From the NCBI GenBank assembly GCA_016218495.1, contig JACRDU010000113.1, positions 1 through 40,698 of the forward strand: a DNA stretch of 40,698 nt, in the 5' to 3' direction. The translations under genes were made by a program, and so were the position numbers. The notes below the pieces were generated by a model. That model was not told the origin of the DNA, made no database searches, and saw only the letters and a list, made by a program, of their open reading frames with translations. Below are positions 16,194 to 22,807 of this stretch, piece by piece (positions within the stretch are counted from its first letter, which is position 1; each line of letters begins with the position of its first letter). This stretch comes from Elusimicrobiota bacterium (GTDB lineage Bacteria; Elusimicrobiota; Elusimicrobia; UBA1565).

Positions 16194-17694
16194 CGGGCCT
16201 CCCCACCGGCAGCGTGAAGTAGAAGGCCGCGCCGCGGCCCGGGACGCTCTCCGCCCAGATGCGCCCGCCCTGACGCTCGACGATCTCCTTGCAGATGGCG
16301 AGCCCCAGCCCAGTTCCCTTATAGGCGGCGCCGCCCGCCGGGCGGTCGACCTGGACGAAGCGCTGGAAGACCTCCCCCAGCCGTTCCGGCTTGATTCCGC
16401 AGCCGTCGTCTTCGACGCAGAAGCGCAGGGAGGCCGGCTCAGGAGCGTCCGCGCCGGAGCCGGCCGCCACGGCCCGAACCCCCGCCAGCGCCTCGGCTTT
16501 GACCGTTATGCGCGAACCGGTGAAGCGCAGCGCGTTGTCGAGCAGGTTGCCGAGCACCTCGGCCAGGAGGTCGGGATCCGCGTAGGCAGGCGGCAGTCTC
16601 GCGGGCAGCGCCGCCTCCATGCGCAGCCCGCGCCCCGCGGCGAGGAGCTCGAAGCCCCGGAACACCTCCGAGACGACCTTGCCGGCGTCGAAGCACGTGG
16701 GCTTGATGACGGCGCGCCCCGATTCCAGGCGCGCGAGGTCGAGGATGTGGTTGAGGATCTTCTCGAGCCGCTCGATGTTCTTCTGCTGCAGGTCGAGCAT
16801 CCGTTCCTGGTCCGGGCTGAGCGGACCCTGGGAGCCGTCCAGGACGTTGATGTTGGCCGCCTTGATGACCGTCAAGGGATTGCGCATCTCATGGGAGATG
16901 GCGCTCATCAGCTCGTCTTTGAGCTTGTCCATCCGGCGGCTCTCCTTGACCTGGGCCTGCAGCTCGGCCACGCGGCGCAGGTCGGTGATGTCCCGCATGA
17001 CCACCAAGACCGCCGGCTCGTCGTCCCACACGATGTCGGCTACGCGCAGCTCTGCGACCCGGGGCTCTTCGGCGTCTCCCAGGCGGACCTCGGCGCTGCC
17101 CGCCGCCGGAAGCGCGAGCGGGAAGGGCCGCCCCGCCAGCGCCCCCGCCCGGCCCTCCAGCAGCGCCCGAGCCGCCGGATTCGCGCAGCGGACAAGCCCG
17201 GCGCCTCCGACCACGACCATCCCGTCGGCGGAACGCTCGATGATGGCCTTCAGGCCCGCCGCGGCGCGGTGCCGGTGGACGGCATACGAGACCACCCGCC
17301 GCAGCGCGCGGGAATCCGCGCTGCCTTTGACGATGTAGTCCTGCGCGCCGAGCCGGACGGCCTCCAGACCCAGACCCTCGTCGTTCATCCCGGTCAACAC
17401 CACCAGCGGGACCTCCGGGAAGCGTTCCAGCACGCTCCGCGCGGTGCTGAGTCCGCGCGAATCGGGGAGCATGAGGTCCAGCAAGACGACATCCGGCTCC
17501 GCCGTGGCCAGCTTCGCCAGACCCTCCCCCAGGGAACCGGCGGATTCGAACTCGATGCGGAACCCGGCGTCTCCTTGGCGGCCGAGCATGCGGCCGAGCA
17601 GCAGGACATCCTCGGAGTCGTCCTCGATGACCAAGGCGCGGAGCGTTTGGCTTCGCATATTCCCTACCACATTGGATAGCATGACATCCGTCAT
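16180..17694 (-). CDS. hybrid histidine kinase with N-terminal receiver and PAS domain
   Basis: 504 residues from the ATG at 17694 (492 if the ATG at 17658 is used). Order: receiver (about 18-135; phosphoacceptor D73 in VVLLDLMLP, T101, K123), PAS (about 145-240), HisKA with H268 in SAISHEMRNPL, HATPase_c with LGNLLDNALRF, EDDGCGIKP and KGTGLGLAI. No membrane segment. An N-terminal receiver suggests the kinase takes phosphate or allosteric input from another kinase, so a multi-step relay is likely. First gene of a seven-gene minus-strand operon ending at 10964. The divergent regulator gene starts 65 bp away. Confidence 0.93.
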   Translation of the reverse strand: MTDVMLSNVVGNMRSQTLRALVIEDDSEDVLLLGRMLGRQGDAGFRIEFESAGSLGEGLAKLATAEPDVVLLDLMLPDSRGLSTARSVLERFPEVPLVVLTGMNDEGLGLEAVRLGAQDYIVKGSADSRALRRVVSYAVHRHRAAAGLKAIIERSADGMVVVGGAGLVRCANPAARALLEGRAGALAGRPFPLALPAAGSAEVRLGDAEEPRVAELRVADIVWDDEPAVLVVMRDITDLRRVAELQAQVKESRRMDKLKDELMSAISHEMRNPLTVIKAANINVLDGSQGPLSPDQERMLDLQQKNIERLEKILNHILDLARLESGRAVIKPTCFDAGKVVSEVFRGFELLAAGRGLRMEAALPARLPPAYADPDLLAEVLGNLLDNALRFTGSRITVKAEALAGVRAVAAGSGADAPEPASLRFCVEDDGCGIKPERLGEVFQRFVQVDRPAGGAAYKGTGLGLAICKEIVERQGGRIWAESVPGRGAAFYFTLPVGRPDERA

Positions 17695-17710
17695 CCGCCA
17701 AGCGGCCGGA

Positions 17711-17728
17711 TGTCACCCCCTGTCAGGG
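17711..17728. promoter_or_regulatory. 18-bp motif repeated at 20252
   Basis: TGTCACCCCCTGTCAGGG in the 64-bp gap between the divergent genes at 17694 (-) and 17759 (+). A copy with two mismatches lies at 20252-20269, upstream of another response regulator gene. It holds two TGTCA half-sites 10 bp apart. Possible shared operator. Confidence 0.35.
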
Positions 17729-17746
17729 CCGGGGCCGAGGAATTCA

Positions 17747-17752
17747 TATACT
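17747..17752 (+). promoter_or_regulatory. -10 box of a predicted leaderless promoter
   Basis: TATACT, then GCCCGG (6 nt), then ATG at 17759. Among the best -10 matches in the window, and too close to the ATG to leave room for a ribosome-binding site. Confidence 0.6.
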
Positions 17753-17758
17753 GCCCGG

Positions 17759-18469
17759 ATGGACGCGCTGCGCTACAAGCTCCTGCTGGTCGACGACGAG
17801 CCCGACATGCTCACCACCTACCAGGCCCTGCTCGAGGGAGAGGGCTTCACCGTCCTCTGCGCCAGGTCCGTCCCGGAGGCCTTGGCCGCGGCCCGGGAGT
17901 CCGCGCCGGACATCGTCCTTTCCGACGTGGCTATGCCGGATAGGGACGGCAAGGCCCTGGCCGCGGCGCTGCGGGCCGACCCCGCCACCGCGGCCATCCC
18001 CGTGGTCCTGATGTCCGGCACCTATAAAGAGGAGGACGACCAAGCCGGAGGCCTTGAGGCCGGGGCCGACGACTACCTGCCCAAACCGGCCTCGCCGCGG
18101 CTGCTGGCCGCCCGCCTGCGGGCCGTGCTGGGCCGGTCCCGCGCCCCCGCCGAACTGGCCTCGGTCTTGAAGGCCGAGGGCCTGCGCCTCGACCCTGCCG
18201 CGCGCATCGTCACGCGCGGGGGCAAGCGCGTACCCCTGACCCGCAAGGAGTTCGACCTCCTCACCACCTTCCTGCGCCGTCCCGGACGGGTCCTGAACGT
18301 CCCCTATCTCCTCGAGACGGTCTGGGGCTACGACCCCGCCGTCTACAACAACCCCCGCACGGTCACCGTCCACGTCTCCTCGCTGCGCACGAAGCTGGGC
18401 AAGGCCTTCGCCGCGCGCCTGGTCTCCGTCCCGGGCCTGGGCTATCGCTTCGAGACCGGCGCCATTTGA
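17759..18469 (+). CDS. OmpR/PhoB-family response regulator
   Basis: 236 residues. The receiver (1-125) has LLVDDEPD, phosphoacceptor D56 in IVLSDVAMP and the Lys in YLPKPASP. The winged helix (about 145-233) is canonical: PLTRKEFDLLTTFLRR, VWGYDPAVYNNPRTVTVHVS, and the GLGYRFE hairpin. The ATG at 17759 is fixed by the receiver start and the TATACT 6 nt before it. Divergent from the hybrid kinase gene, whose product is a likely partner. Its TGA stop (18467-18469) lies inside the first of four 11-bp direct repeats upstream of the next operon. Such repeats are the usual binding sites of this family, so it is the best candidate to bind them. Confidence 0.95.
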   Translation: MDALRYKLLLVDDEPDMLTTYQALLEGEGFTVLCARSVPEALAAARESAPDIVLSDVAMPDRDGKALAAALRADPATAAIPVVLMSGTYKEEDDQAGGLEAGADDYLPKPASPRLLAARLRAVLGRSRAPAELASVLKAEGLRLDPAARIVTRGGKRVPLTRKEFDLLTTFLRRPGRVLNVPYLLETVWGYDPAVYNNPRTVTVHVSSLRTKLGKAFAARLVSVPGLGYRFETGAI

Positions 18470-18519
18470 CCTATTCCTGACCTGCGCTTGACCCGCCCCT
18501 GAGGGCCGTCGGCTACCCT
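18466..18519 (+). promoter_or_regulatory. four 11-bp direct repeats plus -10 box: OmpR/PhoB-type promoter
   Basis: Half-sites TTGACC (18466), CTGACC (18477), TTGACC (18488) and CTGAGG (18499) at exactly 11-bp steps, then GGCTACCCT with the -10 hexamer TACCCT at 18514-18519. The repeats would cover about -60 to -22, the usual position for PhoB-like activators. The same architecture and spacing occurs at 22544-22491 on the other strand. It should drive the operon starting at 18549. Confidence 0.75.
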
Positions 18520-18548
18520 GCCTGTGGGCCCCCTCCACAGGAGGCAGT

Positions 18549-18929
18549 ATGGCGCAGACCGAACGCCCCCGCATCGTATCCGTCGAAGACGACGCCGACG
18601 TGCAGGACGTGCTGCGCGGCTGGCTGACGCCGCACTTCGACTTCATCCTGATGAAGGACGGCGAGGAGCTTCTGGAGGACATCGAAGAACTGGACCCCGA
18701 CCTCGTCATGCTCGACATCGGTTTACCCGGCCCCGACGGGCTCAGGCTGTGCCAGCGCCTGCGCCACACGCCCGGCCTGGCCGAGGTCCCCATCCTCATC
18801 TTCACCGGCCGCGACGACGACGAAGCCTTCGTCTCCTCGCTGGACGCAGGAGCCTCATCCTTCCTGCTCAAGCCCGTGGACAAGGAAACGCTCTTGGATA
18901 AGATCGAGGAACTGATAGGACCCCTATGA
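18549..18929 (+). CDS. single-domain response regulator
   Basis: 126 residues, receiver only: IVSVEDDADV, phosphoacceptor D56 in LVMLDIGLPGPDG, Thr in LIFTGR, and Lys in FLLKPVDK. No output domain, so it may be a phosphate shuttle or bind a partner protein. The ATG at 18549 has a strong Shine-Dalgarno (AGGAGG) 5 nt before it, unlike most leading genes here, and its promoter carries the 11-bp repeat array. Its TGA overlaps the next ATG (ATGA), so it is coupled to an outer-membrane protein gene. Confidence 0.93.
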   Translation: MAQTERPRIVSVEDDADVQDVLRGWLTPHFDFILMKDGEELLEDIEELDPDLVMLDIGLPGPDGLRLCQRLRHTPGLAEVPILIFTGRDDDEAFVSSLDAGASSFLLKPVDKETLLDKIEELIGPL

Positions 18930-19387
18930 GAAAAATGGCCATGCTGTGCGTCGCGGTCCTGCTGTCCCAAGCCGCCGCCGCCGCCCCCCCGCCGTCTTCC
19001 CCGGGGGTGGGCGTCGTCGTCGGAGACCCCACCGGAGGCACGCTGCGGGTCTTCCTCAACGCCGGGCAGTCCCTCGACTTCGGCGTGGGCTACAGCGGGG
19101 ACGCCGCGCTGTGGGGCGACTACACCTGGCACGACTGGGACCTGCTGCCGCGCCCGAAGTCGGGCGAGACCGAGCTGTGGGTCTCGGCCGGCCTGCGCCT
19201 GGAGACGGCCTCCGACACGGAGTTCGGGTTCCGGACCATGCTCGGCGCGTCGTATTGGCTGCCGGGCCGGCCGGTGGAACTCTTCGCCTCGGCCGGGCCG
19301 GTCTTCCAAGTCGCGCCGGACGGGGGGGTGGGGGCCGACGGCGGGGTCGGCCTGCGCTTCTACTTCGGGGGACTGGATGGGCGCTGA
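18926..19387 (+). CDS. small outer-membrane beta-barrel (BAPKO_0422/DUF3996-like)
   Basis: 153 residues with a signal peptide (MRKMAMLCVAVLLSQAAAAA). The mature part shows the pattern I associate with the BAPKO_0422-type small barrels: GVVVGDPTGGTLRVF near the N-terminus, LDFGVGYSGD, a YTWHDWDLLP turn, and LFASAGPVFQVAP leading to a final GGVGLRFYFGG strand. Probably an eight-stranded barrel; function unknown. Translationally coupled to the receiver protein before it (ATGA), and its end overlaps the next gene by 11 nt. Family assignment is from memory of the sequence pattern. Confidence 0.75.
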   Translation: MRKMAMLCVAVLLSQAAAAAPPPSSPGVGVVVGDPTGGTLRVFLNAGQSLDFGVGYSGDAALWGDYTWHDWDLLPRPKSGETELWVSAGLRLETASDTEFGFRTMLGASYWLPGRPVELFASAGPVFQVAPDGGVGADGGVGLRFYFGGLDGR

Positions 19388-19793
19388 CTCCCTGTTGGCC
19401 CTGAGCGCGACGGCGCTGCTGGGGACGGCCGGAGCCGCTGTGACGCCGGGACCGCCCCCCCGGTTGGCCGGCGAACCGCTGTCCGCGCCGGAGCTCTCGG
19501 CCGAGGAGGCACGGGTCGAACGGCTCTGGGTCCGGCGCCTGAGCGAGACCTACGACGCGGCGCCGGAGCTGGTCGCCTCCCTGCGGGGGCTGGGCCTGGA
19601 CCGCATCGACACGGAATGCGCCGTCGCCGTGTCCACCCGAGCCCAGCGCCCGATCGGCGAGGTCCTCCTACTGCGCCGGGCCGGCATGCCCTGGTCGGAG
19701 ATCGCCCACTCCTACGGCTTCGGGCTCCTAGAAGCTATCCGTCCGCCGCCGGAGGCACGGACGAAAAACACGCTCCCCGCCCTGGAACGCTGA
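19377..19793 (+). CDS. small exported protein, unknown function
   Basis: 138 residues. The N-terminus (MGADSLLALSATALLGTAGA) looks like a signal peptide or anchor. The middle has acidic helical segments (SAPELSAEEARVERLWVRRL). Toward the end, IGEVLLLRRAGMPWSEIAHS resembles a short helical motif seen in other exported proteins of unknown function. No domain recognised. It overlaps the preceding barrel gene by 11 nt, so it is the third gene of the operon under the 11-bp repeat promoter. Its end is 14 bp from the convergent regulator gene. Confidence 0.65.
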   Translation: MGADSLLALSATALLGTAGAAVTPGPPPRLAGEPLSAPELSAEEARVERLWVRRLSETYDAAPELVASLRGLGLDRIDTECAVAVSTRAQRPIGEVLLLRRAGMPWSEIAHSYGFGLLEAIRPPPEARTKNTLPALER

Positions 19794-19807
19794 CGACTTC
19801 GAAGGCG

Positions 19808-20206
19808 CTACCCCGATTCCGGGGTGCCCCGGCCGCGCAGCAGGTCGGCCACGGTCCGCCTCAGCTCCGCGGGGTCGATGGGCTTGGTCACGTACACCGC
19901 TCCCCCCGCGCCGAAAGCGCTCTGGAAGGCCTCGTCGCTGATCAGCCCGGAGAGGAACACGACGGGGACGGCGTGGGTCGCCCGCCGGCCCTTGATGTCC
20001 CGGCACAGCGCGAAGCCGTCGGTCTCCTTGAGCTGGATGTCCAGGATCAGCACGTCCGGAGCGAACGCCTCGGCCCGTCCGGCCAGGCCGTCGGGGTCGG
20101 ACAGGGCCAGCACCTCGCAGCCCTTCAGCGCGGCGCTGACGACAGCGAGGCAGTCCGGGTCGTCGTCGACGACCATCACGCGCGCCTTCCTGGTCTCCGA
20201 GCCCAT
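19808..20206 (-). CDS. single-domain response regulator
   Basis: 132 residues from the ATG at 20206, chosen because the receiver begins at once (KARVMVVDDDPDCLAVV); a start at 20257 would run into the neighbouring gene. Phosphoacceptor D56 in VLILDIQLK; the switch position is Ser (VVFLSGL); Lys in YVTKPIDP. No output domain. The gene upstream on the same strand ends at 20254, and a -10-like GACTAT or CAGACT lies 5-7 nt before the ATG, so it may have its own promoter. Confidence 0.9.
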   Translation of the reverse strand: MGSETRKARVMVVDDDPDCLAVVSAALKGCEVLALSDPDGLAGRAEAFAPDVLILDIQLKETDGFALCRDIKGRRATHAVPVVFLSGLISDEAFQSAFGAGGAVYVTKPIDPAELRRTVADLLRGRGTPESG

Positions 20207-20251
20207 GCCCCATAGTCTGCCCGTCCGTCCCGCCCGAGGAAAGGGCGCGGG

Positions 20252-20269
20252 TGTCACCCCGGGTCAGGG
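20252..20269. promoter_or_regulatory. 18-bp motif, second copy
   Basis: TGTCACCCCGGGTCAGGG, two mismatches from 17711-17728. It covers the last codons and stop of the 20254-20691 regulator gene and lies 46 bp upstream of the 20206 start. Confidence 0.3.
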
Positions 20270-20691
20270 ACCGGCGGCGGCTCGTTGATTCCCAGCCAAT
20301 ACGCCCCGAACTGGGCCACGACGGCCGAGAACTCGTTGAAATCGACGGGCTTGCGCACGTAGCTGTTCGCCCCCAGGCCGTAGCCGTCGGCGCGGTCGCG
20401 CTCCTCGTTGGAGGAGGTCAGCAGGACGACGGGCTGCAGGCGCGTGCGCCGGTCGGCGCGCAAGCGGCGCAGCACCTCGAAGCCGTCGATGCGGGGCAGG
20501 CGCAGGTCGAGCAGGACCACGGCGGGCCGCACGGCGGGGCGGGGCCCGGCGCCGAAGAGGCAGTCCAGCGCCTCGACCCCGTCGCGCGCCACCACGACGG
20601 GGTTGGCGACGCCGCACCTCTCCAGCGCGCGCCTCATCAGCAGCACGTCGTCCTCGTCGTCTTCGACCAGCAGGATGGGCTGGCCGCTCAC
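20254..20691 (-). CDS. single-domain response regulator (Rcp1-like)
   Basis: 145 residues from a GTG at 20691 that overlaps the kinase stop (GTGA). Receiver features: ILLVEDDEDDVLLMRRAL, phosphoacceptor D62 in VVLLDLRLPRIDG, Thr in VVLLTSS, Lys in YVRKPVDF. The opening and aromatic end (FGAYWLGINEPPP) are typical of Rcp1-type regulators. It is translationally coupled to the ethylene-receptor-like kinase and is almost certainly its phosphate acceptor. No output domain, so the downstream target is not visible. Confidence 0.93.
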   Translation of the reverse strand: MSGQPILLVEDDEDDVLLMRRALERCGVANPVVVARDGVEALDCLFGAGPRPAVRPAVVLLDLRLPRIDGFEVLRRLRADRRTRLQPVVLLTSSNEERDRADGYGLGANSYVRKPVDFNEFSAVVAQFGAYWLGINEPPPVPDPG

Positions 20692-22169
20692 CGCTCCCCC
20701 TCGGGCTCCAGCGTGAAAAAGAACGCAGCGCCCCGATTGACGGCGCCCTCGGCCCACATCCGTCCGCCGTGACGCTGCACGATGCGCTGGGCGGTGGCCA
20801 GGCCGATGCCGCTGCCCGGGAACTCGCCGGGGCGGTGCAGGCGCTCGAAGGGGCTGAACAGGCGCCTGGCATAGGCCGGGTCGAAGCCGGCTCCGTCGTC
20901 GCGGACGAAATAGACGGCGGGCCCCGGACCGCGCAGCACGCCGAACTCGATGCGCGCCCGGGGACGGCGGCCCGTGAACTTCCAGGCGTTCCCGAGCAGG
21001 TTCTCCATCACGTCCTTGAGCAGCCGTGGGTCGGCCTGGACCATGACGCCGTCGGCTACGACCAGCTCGACCTTGCGCGCGGGGTCGCCCTCGCGCAGGC
21101 CCTCGGCGACGGAGCGCGCCAGCGCGCCGAGGTCGACCTCCTCCCGGCGCGGCTCGGCCCGCGCCACCCGCGCCAGGTTCAGCAGGGCGTCGATGAGCTG
21201 GGCCATCGTCTGGCTGGCCCTGCGCAGCCGCTGCAGGAAGTCCGTGCCCTGCGCGTCGAAGCGCCCCCCGTAGTCGTCGAGCAGGGCCTGGCTGTAGGCG
21301 TCTATCTTGCGCAGCGGGGCGCGCAGGTCGTGGGCCACCGAATAGCTGAAGGTCTCCAGCTCCTTGTAGGCCGCGTCGGCGTCGGCCATGCTGCGGCGCA
21401 GGGCGGCCTCGGTCTCCTTGCGCGCGCTGATGTCCCGGACCGCGCTCAGCGCGAACGCCCCGCGCCCGGTCTTGAGCGGGCTCAGGCTTATCTCCACCGG
21501 AAACTCCGAGCCGTCCTTGCGCCGGCCGAAGAGCTCCATCCCCGCGCCCATCGGGCGCTGGCGCGGCTCGCCGAAGTAGCCGGCGCGGTGCGCGACATGC
21601 CCCTGCCGGAAGCGCTCGGGCATCAGCAGCTCCACGGGGCGGCCGAGGAGCTCGCCGCGCGCGTAGCCGAACAGGCGTTCGACCTGGGAGTTGAGGTCGC
21701 AGACGGCGCCGCCGCCGTCCACCAGCACCATGGCGTCCGGAGCGGACTCCAGCAGCACGCGGAAGCGCGTCTCGCTCTCGGAGAGGTCCTGGGGGCTGGG
21801 CAACGCCAGGGCCTTCGGCATCAGACGCACCAGCAGGACGGCGGTGGTCAAAGAGACCGCGGCGGTGAAGGCCTTGACCAGGCCGGAGGCCCAGTAGTCG
21901 GGATGCCAGAGGGTCCAGACCTCCATGACATGGGTGGCCCCGCAGGCGGTGATGAACAGCCCGAAGCAGAGGAAGATCCACGGGAACGGCAGGTCGCGGC
22001 GCCGCCGGACGAAGTAGGCCAAGGTGAACGGGATGCTCAGGTAGGCCCCGGCGATGAGGACGTCGCTGGCCACGTGGAGGCGGACCAGGCCCGGGTCCCA
22101 CAGGTAGCAGTGCCCGTGGGGCATCATCCCGGCGGTGGAGAAAGCGGACATGGGAGTCCATTTTGCCAC
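20688..22169 (-). CDS. ethylene-receptor-like sensor histidine kinase (ETR1-type domain, PAS, HisKA, HATPase)
   Basis: 493 residues from a GTG; the ATG at codon 7 is an alternative with CAAAAT 8 nt before it. Three N-terminal TM helices (about 30-55, 62-86, 95-117) match the copper/ethylene-binding domain of plant ETR1. D36, Y43, I46, P47, I73, C76, H80 and W85 correspond to ETR1 D25, Y32, I35, P36, I62, C65, H69 and W74, all with the same offset of 11. The Cu(I) ligands are Cys and His of CGATH. A PAS domain (about 131-250), HisKA with H280 (SVAHDLRAPLRK) and HATPase_c (ENLLGNAWKF, RDDGAGFD, GSGIGLA) follow. Related domains occur in cyanobacterial ethylene sensors. Coupled to an Rcp1-like regulator. 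Confidence 0.93.
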   Translation of the reverse strand: MAKWTPMSAFSTAGMMPHGHCYLWDPGLVRLHVASDVLIAGAYLSIPFTLAYFVRRRRDLPFPWIFLCFGLFITACGATHVMEVWTLWHPDYWASGLVKAFTAAVSLTTAVLLVRLMPKALALPSPQDLSESETRFRVLLESAPDAMVLVDGGGAVCDLNSQVERLFGYARGELLGRPVELLMPERFRQGHVAHRAGYFGEPRQRPMGAGMELFGRRKDGSEFPVEISLSPLKTGRGAFALSAVRDISARKETEAALRRSMADADAAYKELETFSYSVAHDLRAPLRKIDAYSQALLDDYGGRFDAQGTDFLQRLRRASQTMAQLIDALLNLARVARAEPRREEVDLGALARSVAEGLREGDPARKVELVVADGVMVQADPRLLKDVMENLLGNAWKFTGRRPRARIEFGVLRGPGPAVYFVRDDGAGFDPAYARRLFSPFERLHRPGEFPGSGIGLATAQRIVQRHGGRMWAEGAVNRGAAFFFTLEPEGER

Positions 22170-22207
22170 AATCCGGGGGGCGCTTGGGATAGCCCTGGCG
22201 GCCCATT

Positions 22208-22468
22208 TCAGCGGAAGCGGGGCCTCTTGGGGAGATTGAGCCGTCGCCGCGGCTCAGCCTGCGGCTGGGCCTGCTGGGCTGGTTGGGCCGGGACGATGAC
22301 CGTGCTCGTCCGGTCCCCATACCACCAGTACGGGTACATCCCCGCATACGGCCACGGCTCATGGACGTAGTGGTGGACCACCGCCGCCTGGTCCGCCGAG
22401 CGCGGCGCGGGACCCGCACAACCCGCCACGGCGCACAGGACCGTCAACGCCAGGACGATGGCGGTCAT
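22208..22468 (-). CDS. small lipoprotein, unknown function
   Basis: 86 residues. Clear lipoprotein signal: MTAIVLALTVLCAVAGC, with the modified Cys at 17 in a VAGC lipobox. The mature part is rich in Tyr, Trp and Pro (VHHYVHEPWPYAGMYPYWWY), then Gln/Ala/Pro-rich with a basic end (RRRLNLPKRPRFR). Probably anchored in the outer or inner membrane. The ATG has a Shine-Dalgarno (GGGAGGGAATCC before the ATG), and the promoter shows the four-repeat array. The ethylene-receptor-like kinase gene follows 38 bp downstream and may be transcribed from here. Confidence 0.8.
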   Translation of the reverse strand: MTAIVLALTVLCAVAGCAGPAPRSADQAAVVHHYVHEPWPYAGMYPYWWYGDRTSTVIVPAQPAQQAQPQAEPRRRLNLPKRPRFR

Positions 22469-22490
22469 GGATTCCCTCCCTGCTCCCCAA

Positions 22491-22544
22491 AGGGTAGCCC
22501 TTGCCGGTCAAACAACGCTCAACGCGGCGTCAAGGAAGCGTCAA
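22491..22544 (-). promoter_or_regulatory. four 11-bp direct repeats plus -10 box: second copy of the OmpR/PhoB-type promoter
   Basis: Read on the minus strand from 22544: TTGACG, TTGACG, TTGAGC, TTGACC at exactly 11-bp steps, then GGCTACCCT (-10 hexamer at 22496-22491). The last half-site starts 15 nt before the hexamer, identical to 18466-18519. Drives the lipoprotein gene at 22468 and perhaps the kinase gene after it. Confidence 0.75.
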
Positions 22545-22619
22545 GTCCCCAACAACCTAGGTCCAAAGACCCGGACACGGATGTCCCAAAAGAACCTATC
22601 AAGCGGGCGGGGTTTGGGT

Positions 22620-22625
22620 TAGGAT
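22620..22625 (+). promoter_or_regulatory. -10-like box of a predicted leaderless promoter
   Basis: TAGGAT, AAGGGA (6 nt), ATG at 22632. Confidence 0.45.
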
Positions 22626-22631
22626 AAGGGA

Positions 22632-22796
22632 ATGTATACGACCCTGACCTCCAGATTTCCCCGCGCGAAGAGCACCTGGCTGGAGACCCTGCGCCCCCAG
22701 ATGGACTTATCGGCCTCCCGGCGTTCGACGGTATTCGTGCCGCGCATCCAGCGCAAGCACCCGCTCAAGTCGAAGCTGAGCGGAATCGTGTACTGA
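22632..22796 (+). CDS. 54-aa basic small protein, unknown
   Basis: A short ORF (starts MYTTLTSRFPRAKSTWLETL, ends SKLSGIVY) with ten Arg/Lys residues and no TM segment. Reasons to accept it: the ATG sits exactly 6 nt after a -10-like TAGGAT, as in other leading genes here, and the next gene starts 11 bp after its stop without a promoter or ribosome-binding site of its own. No homologue recognised. It could also be a leader peptide for the downstream operon. Confidence 0.45.
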   Translation: MYTTLTSRFPRAKSTWLETLRPQMDLSASRRSTVFVPRIQRKHPLKSKLSGIVY

Positions 22797-22807
22797 GCCG
22801 GGACGCC

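Noticed and set aside
15532-17679. 715-codon plus-strand open frame
   Set aside because: Antisense to two well-supported histidine kinase genes, with Arg/Ser/Ala-rich shadow composition and no motif.
20769-22370. 533-codon plus-strand open frame
   Set aside because: Antisense to the ethylene-receptor-like kinase and lipoprotein genes, whose domains are clear.
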